Source of the DNA: Lachnoclostridium sp. An138
Lineage (GTDB): Bacteria; Bacillota; Clostridia; Lachnospirales; Lachnospiraceae
DNA: 64,000 nucleotides
NCBI RefSeq assembly: GCF_002160765.1
Contig: NZ_NFLF01000009.1
Coordinates: forward strand, 1 to 64,000
Direction: 5' to 3'
The translations under genes and the position numbers were made by a program. Under the pieces are notes generated by a model, which did not search any database, was not told the origin of the DNA, and saw only the letters and a list, made by a program, of their open reading frames with translations. Below are positions 8,446 to 16,603 of this stretch, piece by piece (position 1 is the stretch's first letter; each line of letters starts with the position of its first letter).

Positions 8446-9312
8446 TTATACAATCGCAAGCACCCCGGAAACAATCAGAAGCACATACGTCAGTTTCAGG
8501 AACGTCTCCTGATCAATCCGCTTCACCAGTTTTGTCCCGGCCCAAATCCCGGCAAACAGCGGAATCATTCCCACCAGACACAAAAAGATCACCTGGGAAT
8601 TGAAATAGCCGGACTGAATCTGATTTCCTGTAATATAGCAGCCGATAGTCACCCAAAGCATGGCCATAGTGGCCCGGAACTCCTCTTTCTTTTTCAGAGC
8701 GGAAGAAGCATAAATAACGAGCAGAGCTCCGCCGGACACAAACATTCCGTGAATCACGCCGGCCGCCAGAATCACGCACAGCATCCCCGCCGTTCGAAGC
8801 GGAAATCCCTTTTTCTTTACAGATACAGACGCCGCAGACGCAGGAAGCCCGTCCGCCTGTCCTGTCTCCGCTGTCTGCGGATTTGTCTGCTGATTTTCTT
8901 CAGTCTGCGGAGCTTCCGCCCCCCGCACCCGGGACAATCCGCTTTTCTTCATCAGCCTCTGTCCGAACAGCTTCCACAAGGCAATGCAGAGAATCATGAC
9001 GCCATACAGTGTCAGAAGCTGCTGAATCGGGAACGCCTCAAAAATTTTCATTCCCGCAAACATTCCCACCACCATGAGAACCGCCATCTTCCCAAACTCT
9101 TTCCAGTTAATATGCCGGAAACCGGTCAGAACAATCAACAGGCAGGAAAGCTGATCAAGAACCGCCAGAACCGACTTGGCCTCGTCCACTCCAAGAAGCT
9201 GCATACTGGGCGGCATGGCCAGAAGCGTTCCCGCAAAGCCTGTGATAGCCTGAATCAGATTTGCCCCAAACAAAATCAGGAAAAACAGAATTTCTCTCCA
9301 TGTCACTGTCAT
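8446..9312 (-). CDS. TauE/SafE-family permease
   Basis: A 288-aa membrane protein with about eight hydrophobic segments in two halves, of the sulfite exporter TauE/SafE type (DUF81). A polar Glu/Gln/Thr-rich loop at roughly 150-185 separates the halves and is longer than usual. Known relatives move sulfite, sulfoacetate or other small anions across the membrane; the substrate here is unknown. Start ATG at 9312 has GGGAGGGAG upstream. It is monocistronic behind its own RAT switch and promoter, which links its expression to the alpha-glucoside PTS operon downstream. Confidence 0.83.
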   Translation of the reverse strand: MTVTWREILFFLILFGANLIQAITGFAGTLLAMPPSMQLLGVDEAKSVLAVLDQLSCLLIVLTGFRHINWKEFGKMAVLMVVGMFAGMKIFEAFPIQQLLTLYGVMILCIALWKLFGQRLMKKSGLSRVRGAEAPQTEENQQTNPQTAETGQADGLPASAASVSVKKKGFPLRTAGMLCVILAAGVIHGMFVSGGALLVIYASSALKKKEEFRATMAMLWVTIGCYITGNQIQSGYFNSQVIFLCLVGMIPLFAGIWAGTKLVKRIDQETFLKLTYVLLIVSGVLAIV

Positions 9313-9397
9313 ATCTTCTCCCTCCCGTGCGTCCCGGGCGGTCTATCGCCGCCCGCTTTTCGACAGTCTGTAAAAGCTCTGCCTTTTTGAAACACAG

Positions 9398-9449
9398 CAA
9401 AAAAGGCACAACCAAAATATATGCCTGCGCATATTTTCCGGTCATGCCT
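9398..9449 (-). terminator. Conditional terminator before the TauE-like gene
   Basis: On the minus strand the 10-bp stem AGGCATGACC/GGTTGTGCCT (9440-9449 with 9404-9413, including G-U pairs) closes a second inner stem AAAATATGC/GCATATATTTT and is followed by TTTTTT. It overlaps the RAT immediately upstream. Confidence 0.87.
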
Positions 9450-9465
9450 GATTTAACAGTAACAC
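9442..9465 (-). promoter_or_regulatory. RAT antiterminator site 2
   Basis: The 24-nt sequence, GTGTTACTGTTAAATCAGGC plus ATGA, is identical to that in front of the EIIA gene. It should be recognised by the same LicT-type protein. Confidence 0.9.
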
Positions 9466-9475
9466 TCTGCGGTTA

Positions 9476-9504
9476 ATGATAAACGGTTTCCCTGCGTTTG
9501 TCAA
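9476..9504 (-). promoter_or_regulatory. Promoter of the TauE-like gene
   Basis: TTGACA at 9499-9504, 17-nt spacer, TATCAT at 9476-9481, followed within 10 nt by the RAT. Confidence 0.87.
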
Positions 9505-9512
9505 GAAGGCTT

Positions 9513-9929
9513 TTATTTTTCCTTTCCCACATACTCCCGAATCTTCTGATCCAGCTCCGGAAGAGCCTTCTTCAGCGATACCAGTTTTCCATCTTTTATA
9601 AAGCCATGGCGGGAAGAAGCCTTTGTGCAGATTTCTCCCGAATCCACATTCACGAACTCATACCCTAGTTCCAGAACCGCTCCGTTGTATTTGGTGACAA
9701 ATACACGAATCTCCGCCTCATCGTCAAAACGGAAACTCTTCTTATAATCGACAGAGATGCCCGCCACGGGCGACTGAATCCCCTGCTCCTCCATTTCCCG
9801 GTAGCCCAGTCCCAGCAGGTCCATGAAGCGTACCCTCGCTTCTTCCATCCACTTTACATAATTGGAGTGATGGATGATTCCCATCTGATCTGTCTCATGA
9901 TATTGCGCTCTTCTCTTGTAGACAAACAT
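9513..9929 (-). CDS. Acyl-CoA thioesterase, YbgC/FadM type
   Basis: A 138-aa hotdog-fold thioesterase. The family motif is intact: YHETDQMGIIHHSNY at residues 10-24, with Asp14 as the catalytic residue, followed by WMEEARVRF. It probably hydrolyses acyl-CoA thioesters; chain preference cannot be read from sequence. Start ATG at 9929 has AAAGGA upstream. It lies upstream of the TauE promoter and downstream of the cvpA-like gene in the same direction. Confidence 0.9.
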   Translation of the reverse strand: MFVYKRRAQYHETDQMGIIHHSNYVKWMEEARVRFMDLLGLGYREMEEQGIQSPVAGISVDYKKSFRFDDEAEIRVFVTKYNGAVLELGYEFVNVDSGEICTKASSRHGFIKDGKLVSLKKALPELDQKIREYVGKEK

Positions 9930-9962
9930 GTTTCTCGTCCTTTCCTTTTATCATACCGTACA

Positions 9963-10532
9963 TTACAGAAGGCCAAACAAGATATTTTCCCGGTACAGCC
10001 ATGTAAGTATCCGGCTGTCTGATATCATGGCAAACATTTCTTCTCCCCAGTTGGTAGGCGAAAAGACCGTAACCACAAAAAAGAAAATCCAGACCACCAG
10101 CAGACCTTCCCCAAATCCAAAGACCAGGCCAGCCAGCTTATTGATGCCGTGAAGCACCGGGAGCTTTGCCGCAAGCCCCAGCGAAAACGCAATGCCGCGC
10201 ACCAGGACTCCCGCCAGCAGAAGTGTAATCAGAAACGCGAAGGTCTGCAGAATCTGTTCAGCCAGATATCCGCTCACCGCGTCTCCCAGCCCAAGCATCT
10301 GCAGCGTATCCAAAAGCTCTGCGTCGCTGGCATTGATGCTGTTCTGAAGCATGGTATAAATGCCGGTATGTTCCTTCAGGAACTCTGCCACAAGCGGCGA
10401 TGCCACAGAAGTGAGAACCAGCGTAAGCACCAGGCTCACAATTCCCACCAGTTTTTTGATAAATCCCTTTCGATGTCCGTCCCAGGCAGCCAGTATCAAA
10501 AAGACCACCACTGCAGGCAGCAACCAATTCAT
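9963..10532 (-). CDS. CvpA-family membrane protein
   Basis: A 189-aa protein with four predicted membrane segments and the N-terminal CvpA pattern of a helix followed by a Gly-rich DGHRKGF motif. CvpA proteins are inner-membrane proteins of unclear biochemical role, linked to envelope homeostasis. It directly follows the DUF5711-like gene (12-bp gap) and precedes the thioesterase. Ribosome binding site AAGGAG. Confidence 0.85.
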   Translation of the reverse strand: MNWLLPAVVVFLILAAWDGHRKGFIKKLVGIVSLVLTLVLTSVASPLVAEFLKEHTGIYTMLQNSINASDAELLDTLQMLGLGDAVSGYLAEQILQTFAFLITLLLAGVLVRGIAFSLGLAAKLPVLHGINKLAGLVFGFGEGLLVVWIFFFVVTVFSPTNWGEEMFAMISDSRILTWLYRENILFGLL

Positions 10533-10544
10533 ATGTTTTTCTCC

Positions 10545-12038
10545 TTATTTCAGCTTGATAGTATCTGTCCGATCCGAAAACACAACGACATATCTCTGGA
10601 AGCCAGACGTTTTATACAAATCCGCAATAGCAGTGTCAAAGGCCCCCGCATATTTCAGCACTCCCTGCCCACTGTAGATCTCACACTCTGTATCTCCGTA
10701 AAGGATCAGCATATTTCCGGAGAATTTAGCCTGCGTATATTTTAAATCCGTCCGCAGAGACAGCGTCAGCCGTCCGGAAGTATCATATACATTTACCTGA
10801 TATCGTCCTTCCTCTTCTTCTGTCTGCCGGCTCCTCTCCGTATTCTCCGTCTTTTCCGCATTTTCTGTATTCTCTGTACTCTTCCCGGTCTCCGTATCCT
10901 CTTCCTCTGCCGCCGTATCTTCTGCCGCCGCTTCGTCTCCAGAGCTTCCGGGGTCTTCCGTTCCCGCCTCTGCGTCTCCACTTTCGGCGTCTTCTCCGCT
11001 TTCAGCGTTTTCGGCGCTTCCAGTTTCTTCCGCGTCTTCTCCTGCGCTGTCGTTTCCCGTGTCTTCCGTATTCTCTGAAGCCGCCGCAGGCTCCTCCATC
11101 TCTTCCGGATTCTGGGATTCTTCTGTAATGATTCCTACCCGGTCCTCTCCGAAAAAGACGCTTAGTATCTCAGCATTTACCGCGACTGCGGAGGCTTCCT
11201 CCGGAATCTCCGCTCCCTCATAATAGATAATCCCCTGCTCGGAGACTGCCGCGCATACGGAGCTGCTCAGATACTCCACTCTTGGAATAATCATATCCTC
11301 ATAAACCACAGAGGACACAATTTTATCTACAAAATTGGCTCCCACCGAACCAAAATTATAAAAAACGATGCAGCTTCCCGCTGTGCCCCCCTGCACCTGC
11401 AGATAAGATACAGCCAGCTTCGTTCCATCCGGGGAAACGCTGATGGAAAGAGGCTGCCCGGTTTCATCCAGGCTGCATCTGGATTCTGCCAGCATATTTC
11501 CCTGCGCGTCATAGAGATAAATCCAGGAGACATCACTGCCGTTCAGCAGCAGAGCCGTAACCCCCTGGGAAGACACGCTGACCTGCTGAATCGGGAGCAG
11601 TGTGGTAATCTGTGTCAGAAGTCCCTGCGTATTGAATACATAGACTTCATTTCCCTGCTGGTCCGCAACAGCCGCCGAATTTCCGCATATATCCAGAATC
11701 GGATACTGCATATTATAGGTCTGGCTCCAGACCGCTTCATTCCGGGAATCAACACATGAGATTCCATCCCGGCTGTATCTGAGAAGGCGTCCATTGTATT
11801 CCGCATACTGTGTATTGACCGAACTTGTCTGCTCCACGGAGGAAACCACCTCGTAATCTGTATAAGTCCGGTTTCGGGACCAGATCCAGACGCCAAGAAC
11901 GATTACCGCCGCAACAACCGCGGCTGTCAGGAAACGGATTCCCAGACCCGCGCGGTGCCGAAACAGCTTTTTCTTATATTCATCCATTTCGCCGTCTCCA
12001 TGGGGAGGCGTTTTGTAAAGCTGCGTAATATTTGCCAT
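10545..12038 (-). CDS. DUF5711-like single-pass membrane protein
   Basis: About 497 aa. One membrane helix at residues 34-54 follows a short cytoplasmic N-terminus. The extracytoplasmic part has repeated beta-propeller-like strands with Trp/Tyr-Asp-Gly spacing, resembling the DUF5711 group. An acidic, low-complexity Glu/Asp/Ala/Thr stretch (about 335-425) interrupts the last blades and is probably disordered. Start ATG at 12038 (MANITQLYK) is chosen over 12077 since AAGGG precedes it. It sits between a LysM protein and CvpA, an envelope-gene context. Function unknown. Confidence 0.75.
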   Translation of the reverse strand: MANITQLYKTPPHGDGEMDEYKKKLFRHRAGLGIRFLTAAVVAAVIVLGVWIWSRNRTYTDYEVVSSVEQTSSVNTQYAEYNGRLLRYSRDGISCVDSRNEAVWSQTYNMQYPILDICGNSAAVADQQGNEVYVFNTQGLLTQITTLLPIQQVSVSSQGVTALLLNGSDVSWIYLYDAQGNMLAESRCSLDETGQPLSISVSPDGTKLAVSYLQVQGGTAGSCIVFYNFGSVGANFVDKIVSSVVYEDMIIPRVEYLSSSVCAAVSEQGIIYYEGAEIPEEASAVAVNAEILSVFFGEDRVGIITEESQNPEEMEEPAAASENTEDTGNDSAGEDAEETGSAENAESGEDAESGDAEAGTEDPGSSGDEAAAEDTAAEEEDTETGKSTENTENAEKTENTERSRQTEEEEGRYQVNVYDTSGRLTLSLRTDLKYTQAKFSGNMLILYGDTECEIYSGQGVLKYAGAFDTAIADLYKTSGFQRYVVVFSDRTDTIKLK

Positions 12039-12084
12039 TCGCCCTTTATCCTTTGATTTTTTCCTATATGATAGCATAAATCAA

Positions 12085-13449
12085 TCACGGAAGCAAAAGT
12101 TTTTGTCCCACCAGAATATGGTCGCTGTCTTCTATCCCATTCAGACTGCAGATGGCATCTATCTGGTCATCCCGGCCGTAAATCTTACGGCTGATCTTCA
12201 GAAGGGTGTCCCCCTGCTGCACCGTATAGGTTTCCGGCGCCGTATTCTCAGACGTATCCTCCACAGCTGTCTCAGACGCCGCTTCCTCATCCGTCACTTC
12301 TTCTGCCGGTTCCTGTACCTGCGTACTCTCTCCGGAATTTTCTTCCGCCGGTTCCTGTACCTGCGCACTCTCTCCGGAATTTTCTTCCGCTGGTCCCTTT
12401 GTCTGCGCGGTATCTCCGGATGCACTATCTGCGGTCTGGGCCGCCGTATCATCCGCCGATGCGTCTGCATCTGCACCGTCTGCCGCGTCTTCTGAATCTC
12501 CCGCACTACTTTCAGAAGTGTCCCCTGCTTCCGTCTCCGCCGCCGCAGAAGACGCTTCTACCGCCGCATCGGACAGTTCGCTTCCATCTGCTCCGTTTTC
12601 CATGCCCGCACCTGCCGCGGCCTCCTGGTTCTCCAGAGCCCGGGAAATATCGCTGAGGGCCATTTCCAGCCCCTCCATTTTTTCATAATTATTGATCAGA
12701 GTAATTCCTATCACCAGCACAACCATCACAAGAAAGGTGCTGGCCGTATAGAGAAAGGTCATGACTCGTTTCTGGCCCGACAAATCCTTCTTTTCCTGTA
12801 CGATAGCCCGGAAACTCTTAATCGCCCGATCTTCAAACTGCTCCCGGTCGTCGATGCTTTCACCGTCTCCCGTGTCTATCATATAGCGCTGCATCGCCTC
12901 ATTACGCTCATAAAAAATGTAGTAACCTTTCTGGCGCGTCAGCCTTCCATTTTCATAAGCAAAGAAATCCTCGTCTCCGTCTGTAGGCTCCGCCACCATC
13001 AGAACCTTGTCCACACCGCCAAAATAATTGACATGTATCTTCGCCAGCCCCGGGTCCAGATCCATGGGATAGCCGGGCACAGAAAGAAACCAGCCCAGAA
13101 TATCCTGCGCCGGAAAATATTCTTTAATCGTGCTGTAAACTTCAGCCCAAACCTCATCCGTGAAAGGGATTCCCCCTTCGCTGTACTCCAGATCTTTCAG
13201 CGCAACCGCGCTCTTGATAAACAGATAGGGAATTCCTCCCATACGCTCCGAATCGCCAAGCAGCACCGCTATCCGGCTGTTCAGCGCTTCTTCTTTCGCA
13301 AACCGTTTCAGATATGTAATCACATAATCCTCTATATAGATTTTCCGGTTTTCTTCCGGCTCTCCAATCTGCCGGACATTCTTCGGCAGATCCAGCTTCC
13401 GTTCCGGGCCGGTTTCCTTTGCCTTCTCTTTATAAACGAATTCAATCAT
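12085..13449 (-). CDS. LysM protein with an MPN/JAMM-like N-terminal domain
   Basis: A 454-aa membrane protein. Residues 55-185 follow the MPN/JAMM order: an AVLLGDS strand, then GWFLSVPG at 119-126, where active enzymes have GW(Y/F)HSHPG, then NYFGG and VLMVAEPTDG. The metal-binding His residues are replaced, so it is probably inactive. One membrane helix follows at about 229-252, then an acidic Ala/Glu/Ser-rich linker with a tandem repeat, and a C-terminal LysM domain (about 405-453) that would bind peptidoglycan outside the cell. GAGGTG precedes the ATG. First gene of the LysM-DUF5711-cvpA-thioesterase run. The LysM call is firm; the MPN call is inferred from motif order. Confidence 0.82.
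   Translation of the reverse strand: MIEFVYKEKAKETGPERKLDLPKNVRQIGEPEENRKIYIEDYVITYLKRFAKEEALNSRIAVLLGDSERMGGIPYLFIKSAVALKDLEYSEGGIPFTDEVWAEVYSTIKEYFPAQDILGWFLSVPGYPMDLDPGLAKIHVNYFGGVDKVLMVAEPTDGDEDFFAYENGRLTRQKGYYIFYERNEAMQRYMIDTGDGESIDDREQFEDRAIKSFRAIVQEKKDLSGQKRVMTFLYTASTFLVMVVLVIGITLINNYEKMEGLEMALSDISRALENQEAAAGAGMENGADGSELSDAAVEASSAAAETEAGDTSESSAGDSEDAADGADADASADDTAAQTADSASGDTAQTKGPAEENSGESAQVQEPAEENSGESTQVQEPAEEVTDEEAASETAVEDTSENTAPETYTVQQGDTLLKISRKIYGRDDQIDAICSLNGIEDSDHILVGQKLLLP
12298..12394 (-). repeat. 42-bp tandem repeat in the LysM gene
   Basis: About 2.3 copies of a 42-bp unit encode PAEENSGES(A/T)QVQE in the linker. The copies are nearly identical in DNA, so copy number may vary between strains. 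Confidence 0.8.
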
Positions 13450-13767
13450 GCTTTCACCTCATCTGCCCTCCATATTTGCCGGCCATATCTGGACATGCCC
13501 CGGCTGATTATCTGAATCATAGCACAGAGGTTCCGCGTGATTTATCGTATTTCGTCGAAGGAAACGGAATTTTTTTCGACATATTTTCTTCTGTTCCGGA
13601 CTCCGCAGAGAGCTTCCGGGCTTTCTGTATTCCTGCAAAGCGCTATACTTTTTCTGGTTTTAATGTTAAAATAGATTCCGGCATAAAAGCGGCAGTCTTT
13701 TTCCGCAGATCCTGCAGCCGCTCTCAAAGAAATAAAACATTAAAACATCCGAAAGAAGGAATTCCCT
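13450..13767. other. Divergent intergenic region
   Basis: Separates the minus-strand LysM gene from the plus-strand YczE-like gene, so promoters for both must lie here. A TATGAT on the minus strand near 13515-13525 is the best -10 candidate for the LysM run; no good -35 was found. Near 13550-13580 a TCGTCGAA / TTCGACA imperfect inverted repeat is visible. No gene. Confidence 0.4.
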
Positions 13768-14424
13768 TTGCAATTTCATTTTAACAAAAAACAACTGATC
13801 CGATGGTTTTATTACATCATCGGTATGCTGATTCTGGCCATGGGACTGACCCTGAACGCAGAATCAAACCTCGGAAGCTCTCCGATCATCTCCATTCCCT
13901 ACACCCTCTCGTTTCTCTGGCCTGTAAGTTTTGCGAATCTGACTCTGGCCCTCTATGTTCTCTTTGTAATGCTGGAATTTATTCTGAAGGGGAAAAACCG
14001 GCGCTGGACCGACATCCTGCAGATCCCGCTCAGCATTGTCTTCACTCGTTTTCTGGACCTGTTCACAGCATGGTTTGATTTTACAGATTCCAGCTTTGCT
14101 TTGCGGCTGGCTGTTCTGACGGCTGCAATTATCCTGACAGGCGCCGGAGCCGCTCTGACTGTGGATATGAACCTGATCGCCAATCCTGGAGACGGTTTCG
14201 TGCAGGCTGTGTCCATGCGGATCGGAAAAGATCTGGGTACGGCAAAAAATCTTGTGGATATCAGCTGCGTTATTGTTTCCACGCTCATTGGTTTTGCGGC
14301 CGCCGGAAGGCTGGTGGGCGTGGGCCTCGGCACTCTCATCGCCATGATTGGCGTGGGACGCGTGATTGCGCTGTTTAACCACCTGTTTCAGGAGAAACTG
14401 AAGCGGCAGGCATTTCCCGGCTGA
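13768..14424 (+). CDS. YczE/DUF6198-like membrane protein
   Basis: A 218-aa protein with about six hydrophobic segments and the conserved NPGDGFVQAVS stretch characteristic of YczE/YyaS/YitT-like membrane proteins. Molecular function is unknown. It starts with TTG at 13768, 7 nt after AAGGA. It is the only plus-strand gene in the first 20 kb and is followed by a strong bidirectional terminator shared with the transketolase operon. Confidence 0.78.
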   Translation: MQFHFNKKQLIRWFYYIIGMLILAMGLTLNAESNLGSSPIISIPYTLSFLWPVSFANLTLALYVLFVMLEFILKGKNRRWTDILQIPLSIVFTRFLDLFTAWFDFTDSSFALRLAVLTAAIILTGAGAALTVDMNLIANPGDGFVQAVSMRIGKDLGTAKNLVDISCVIVSTLIGFAAAGRLVGVGLGTLIAMIGVGRVIALFNHLFQEKLKRQAFPG

Positions 14425-14458
14425 GACATGGCGGTGCCTGCGGAAAACTTCACGCGCA

Positions 14459-14511
14459 AAAAGCTCCCGGCGGTCTGTTTTGTGCAGACCCGCCCGGGAG
14501 CTTTTTATTCT
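14459..14511. terminator. Bidirectional terminator
   Basis: Long hairpin with AAAAGCTCCCGG on the left and CCGGGAGCTTTTT on the right, plus inner pairing TCTG/CAGA. It is flanked by A-run and T-run, so it can stop transcription from both the plus-strand YczE-like gene and the minus-strand transketolase genes. Confidence 0.88.
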
Positions 14512-14548
14512 TACCTCTTTTTTCTCTTATATCCGCTGTCCGCCGGTT

Positions 14549-15490
14549 TTATTTGAGCCAGTCTTTGATCTGCTCGTATACGCCGTTTCCATCCAGCTTA
14601 TACTTCTCAAGCAGCTTTACAGCGGGACCGGACTCGCAGTAGGTGTCGTATACACCGATCTTCTTCACCGGAGTCGGCAGCTTCTCGCTTAACAGATCGC
14701 ATACTGCGCTGCCCAGACCGCCGATTACGGAATGCTCCTCAGCCGTTACGACCTTGCCGGTCTTCTTCGCGGAGTTCAGGATAATCTCCTCATCCAGAGG
14801 CTTGATGGTGTGGATATTGATAACCTCTGCGGACACGCCGTCAGCAGCCAGCTTCTCAGCCGCTTCCAGAGCGCTGTTGACACAGAGACCTGTAGCCACG
14901 ATCGTCAGATCGGTTCCCTCTCTCAGGAGAATTCCCTTTCCAATCTCAAATTTATAAGTAGCCTCGTCATTGAATACCGGAACTGCCAGTCTTCCGAAGC
15001 GGAGATAAACCGGTCCTACATATTCTGCCGCAGCCTTTACCGCCGCTCTCGCCTCTACATCATCTGCGGGGCAGATAACGGTCATGCCGGGAATCGTGCG
15101 CATCAGAGCGATGTCTTCATTGCACTGATGGGTAGCTCCATCCTCTCCTACGGATACGCCTGCATGGGTAGCTCCAATCTTCACGTTCAGATGGGGATAT
15201 CCCACCGCATTGCGCACCTGCTCGTAAGCGCGGCCTGCCGCGAACATGGCAAATGTGCTGCAGAACGGAATCTTTCCGGTGGTAGCGACGCCTGCGGCGA
15301 TCGCCATCATATTGGACTCTGCGATTCCGCAGTCAAAGAAACGATCCGGGAACGCCTTTTTGAACACGCCGGTCTTTGTGGCTCCTGCCAGGTCGGCATC
15401 CAGCACTATTATATTGGGATTCTCTTCGCCAAGCTCTTTCAGAGCGTTGCCGTAGCTCTCTCTCGTTGCAATCTTCTTTACTTCTGACAT
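14549..15490 (-). CDS. Transketolase, C-terminal subunit
   Basis: A 313-aa protein covering the pyrimidine-binding and C-terminal domains of transketolase (GATHAGVSVGEDGATHQ, ICPADDVEA, then TAEEHSVIGGLG). In many Firmicutes transketolase is split in two chains that assemble into the thiamine-diphosphate enzyme of the non-oxidative pentose phosphate pathway. Start ATG at 15490 has GGTGAAG upstream and overlaps the N-terminal subunit gene by 13 bp, so the two are translationally coupled. Confidence 0.93.
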   Translation of the reverse strand: MSEVKKIATRESYGNALKELGEENPNIIVLDADLAGATKTGVFKKAFPDRFFDCGIAESNMMAIAAGVATTGKIPFCSTFAMFAAGRAYEQVRNAVGYPHLNVKIGATHAGVSVGEDGATHQCNEDIALMRTIPGMTVICPADDVEARAAVKAAAEYVGPVYLRFGRLAVPVFNDEATYKFEIGKGILLREGTDLTIVATGLCVNSALEAAEKLAADGVSAEVINIHTIKPLDEEIILNSAKKTGKVVTAEEHSVIGGLGSAVCDLLSEKLPTPVKKIGVYDTYCESGPAVKLLEKYKLDGNGVYEQIKDWLK

Positions 15491-16314
15491 AATGCTTCAC
15501 CTACCTTCTCCAAATCTGCCATTGCCACTGCGTACTGTTCATCGTTGGGCGCCGATCCGTGCCATGCCGCGTTATTCTCCATAAAGGATACGCCCTTGCC
15601 CTTGACCGTCTTCATGATAATCACTGTGGGCTGTCCCTTTACCGTCTTCGCCTCTGCGAAAGCGGCTCTGAGCTCATCGAAATCATGTCCGTTCACATTG
15701 ATTACATGGAAACCGAAAGCCTTGAACTTCTCGTCGATCGGATACGGAGAGTTAACCTCGTCAATGGTTCCGTCGATCTGGAGATTGTTATTATCCACGA
15801 TCACGCACAGGTTGTCCAGCTTCTTCGCGCTGGCAAACATGGAAGCCTCCCATACCTCGCCTTCCTGGAGCTCGCCGTCTCCCAGCAGGGTATACACACG
15901 GTAGCTGTCGCCAAATACCTTCGCGGAAAGCGCCATACCCACAGCCGCGGAAATGCCCTGGCCCAGAGAGCCGCTGGACATGTCAAGTCCCGGTGTGTGC
16001 TGCATACAGGGATGTCCCTGCAGATGTGAACCGATCTGACGCAGCGTCGTCAGGTCTTCCTTGGGAAAGAAGCCCCGCTCAGCCAGCGCAGAATACAGTC
16101 CCGGCGCCGTATGGCCCTTGGAAAGCACGAAGCGGTCACGGTCCGGCTTCTTCGGGTCCTTCGGATCAATATTCATCTCCTCAAAATACAGATATGTAAA
16201 CACATCTGCTGCCGACAGGGAACCGCCCGGATGGCCGGACTTTGCGCTGTGAACGGCAGTAACGATGTCCTTACGGACTTCGTTAGCCATCTTTTGCAGT
16301 TCTAAATTCGTCAT
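15478..16314 (-). CDS. Transketolase, N-terminal subunit
   Basis: A 278-aa chain holding the thiamine-diphosphate diphosphate-binding half. Visible features are HSAKSGHPGGSLSAAD near the N-terminus, LSKGHTAPGLYSA, and GDGELQEGEVWEA with a following NNN, which together form the ThDP/metal-binding motif. Start ATG at 16314 (MTNLELQKM) follows GGTGGG; 44 in-frame codons upstream look non-coding. It forms one operon with the C-terminal subunit. Confidence 0.94.
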   Translation of the reverse strand: MTNLELQKMANEVRKDIVTAVHSAKSGHPGGSLSAADVFTYLYFEEMNIDPKDPKKPDRDRFVLSKGHTAPGLYSALAERGFFPKEDLTTLRQIGSHLQGHPCMQHTPGLDMSSGSLGQGISAAVGMALSAKVFGDSYRVYTLLGDGELQEGEVWEASMFASAKKLDNLCVIVDNNNLQIDGTIDEVNSPYPIDEKFKAFGFHVINVNGHDFDELRAAFAEAKTVKGQPTVIIMKTVKGKGVSFMENNAAWHGSAPNDEQYAVAMADLEKVGEALCQK

Positions 16315-16456
16315 GTTTGTCCCACCTTTTAATATTTTTTTCACTCTCCGCCACGCAGAAATACCTTCCTCCCCACGCCGGCGAAATAAGCTTCTTTTTA
16401 TAGTATACCGGGAGAAATCAGGCTGGTCAAGCGGTTCTTTCCCCAAATATTTTCCG

Positions 16457-16603
16457 TCACCATGCCCTGGGCGTAAATCCCAGGCCCAGATAAGCAGCCG
16501 CGCTCAGAACGCTCCAAATCACAACGGCCGCCAGCACTCCCCAGAGGATTTTATACTGTCCTTTTCTTTCCGTCTCTCTTCTCTGTCCCTTGATAAAATC
16601 CAT
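16457..16603 (-). CDS. 48-aa membrane miniprotein coupled to recR
   Basis: A short gene whose ATG (16601-16603) overlaps the recR stop codon by one base (TAATG). The 48-residue product starts MDFIKGQRR, has a basic N-terminal half and one hydrophobic helix (about residues 20-42, VLAAVVIWSVLSAAAY), then GFTPRAW. The tight overlap and single-pass membrane pattern support it being expressed with recR. No family is recognised. Confidence 0.6.
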   Translation of the reverse strand: MDFIKGQRRETERKGQYKILWGVLAAVVIWSVLSAAAYLGLGFTPRAW

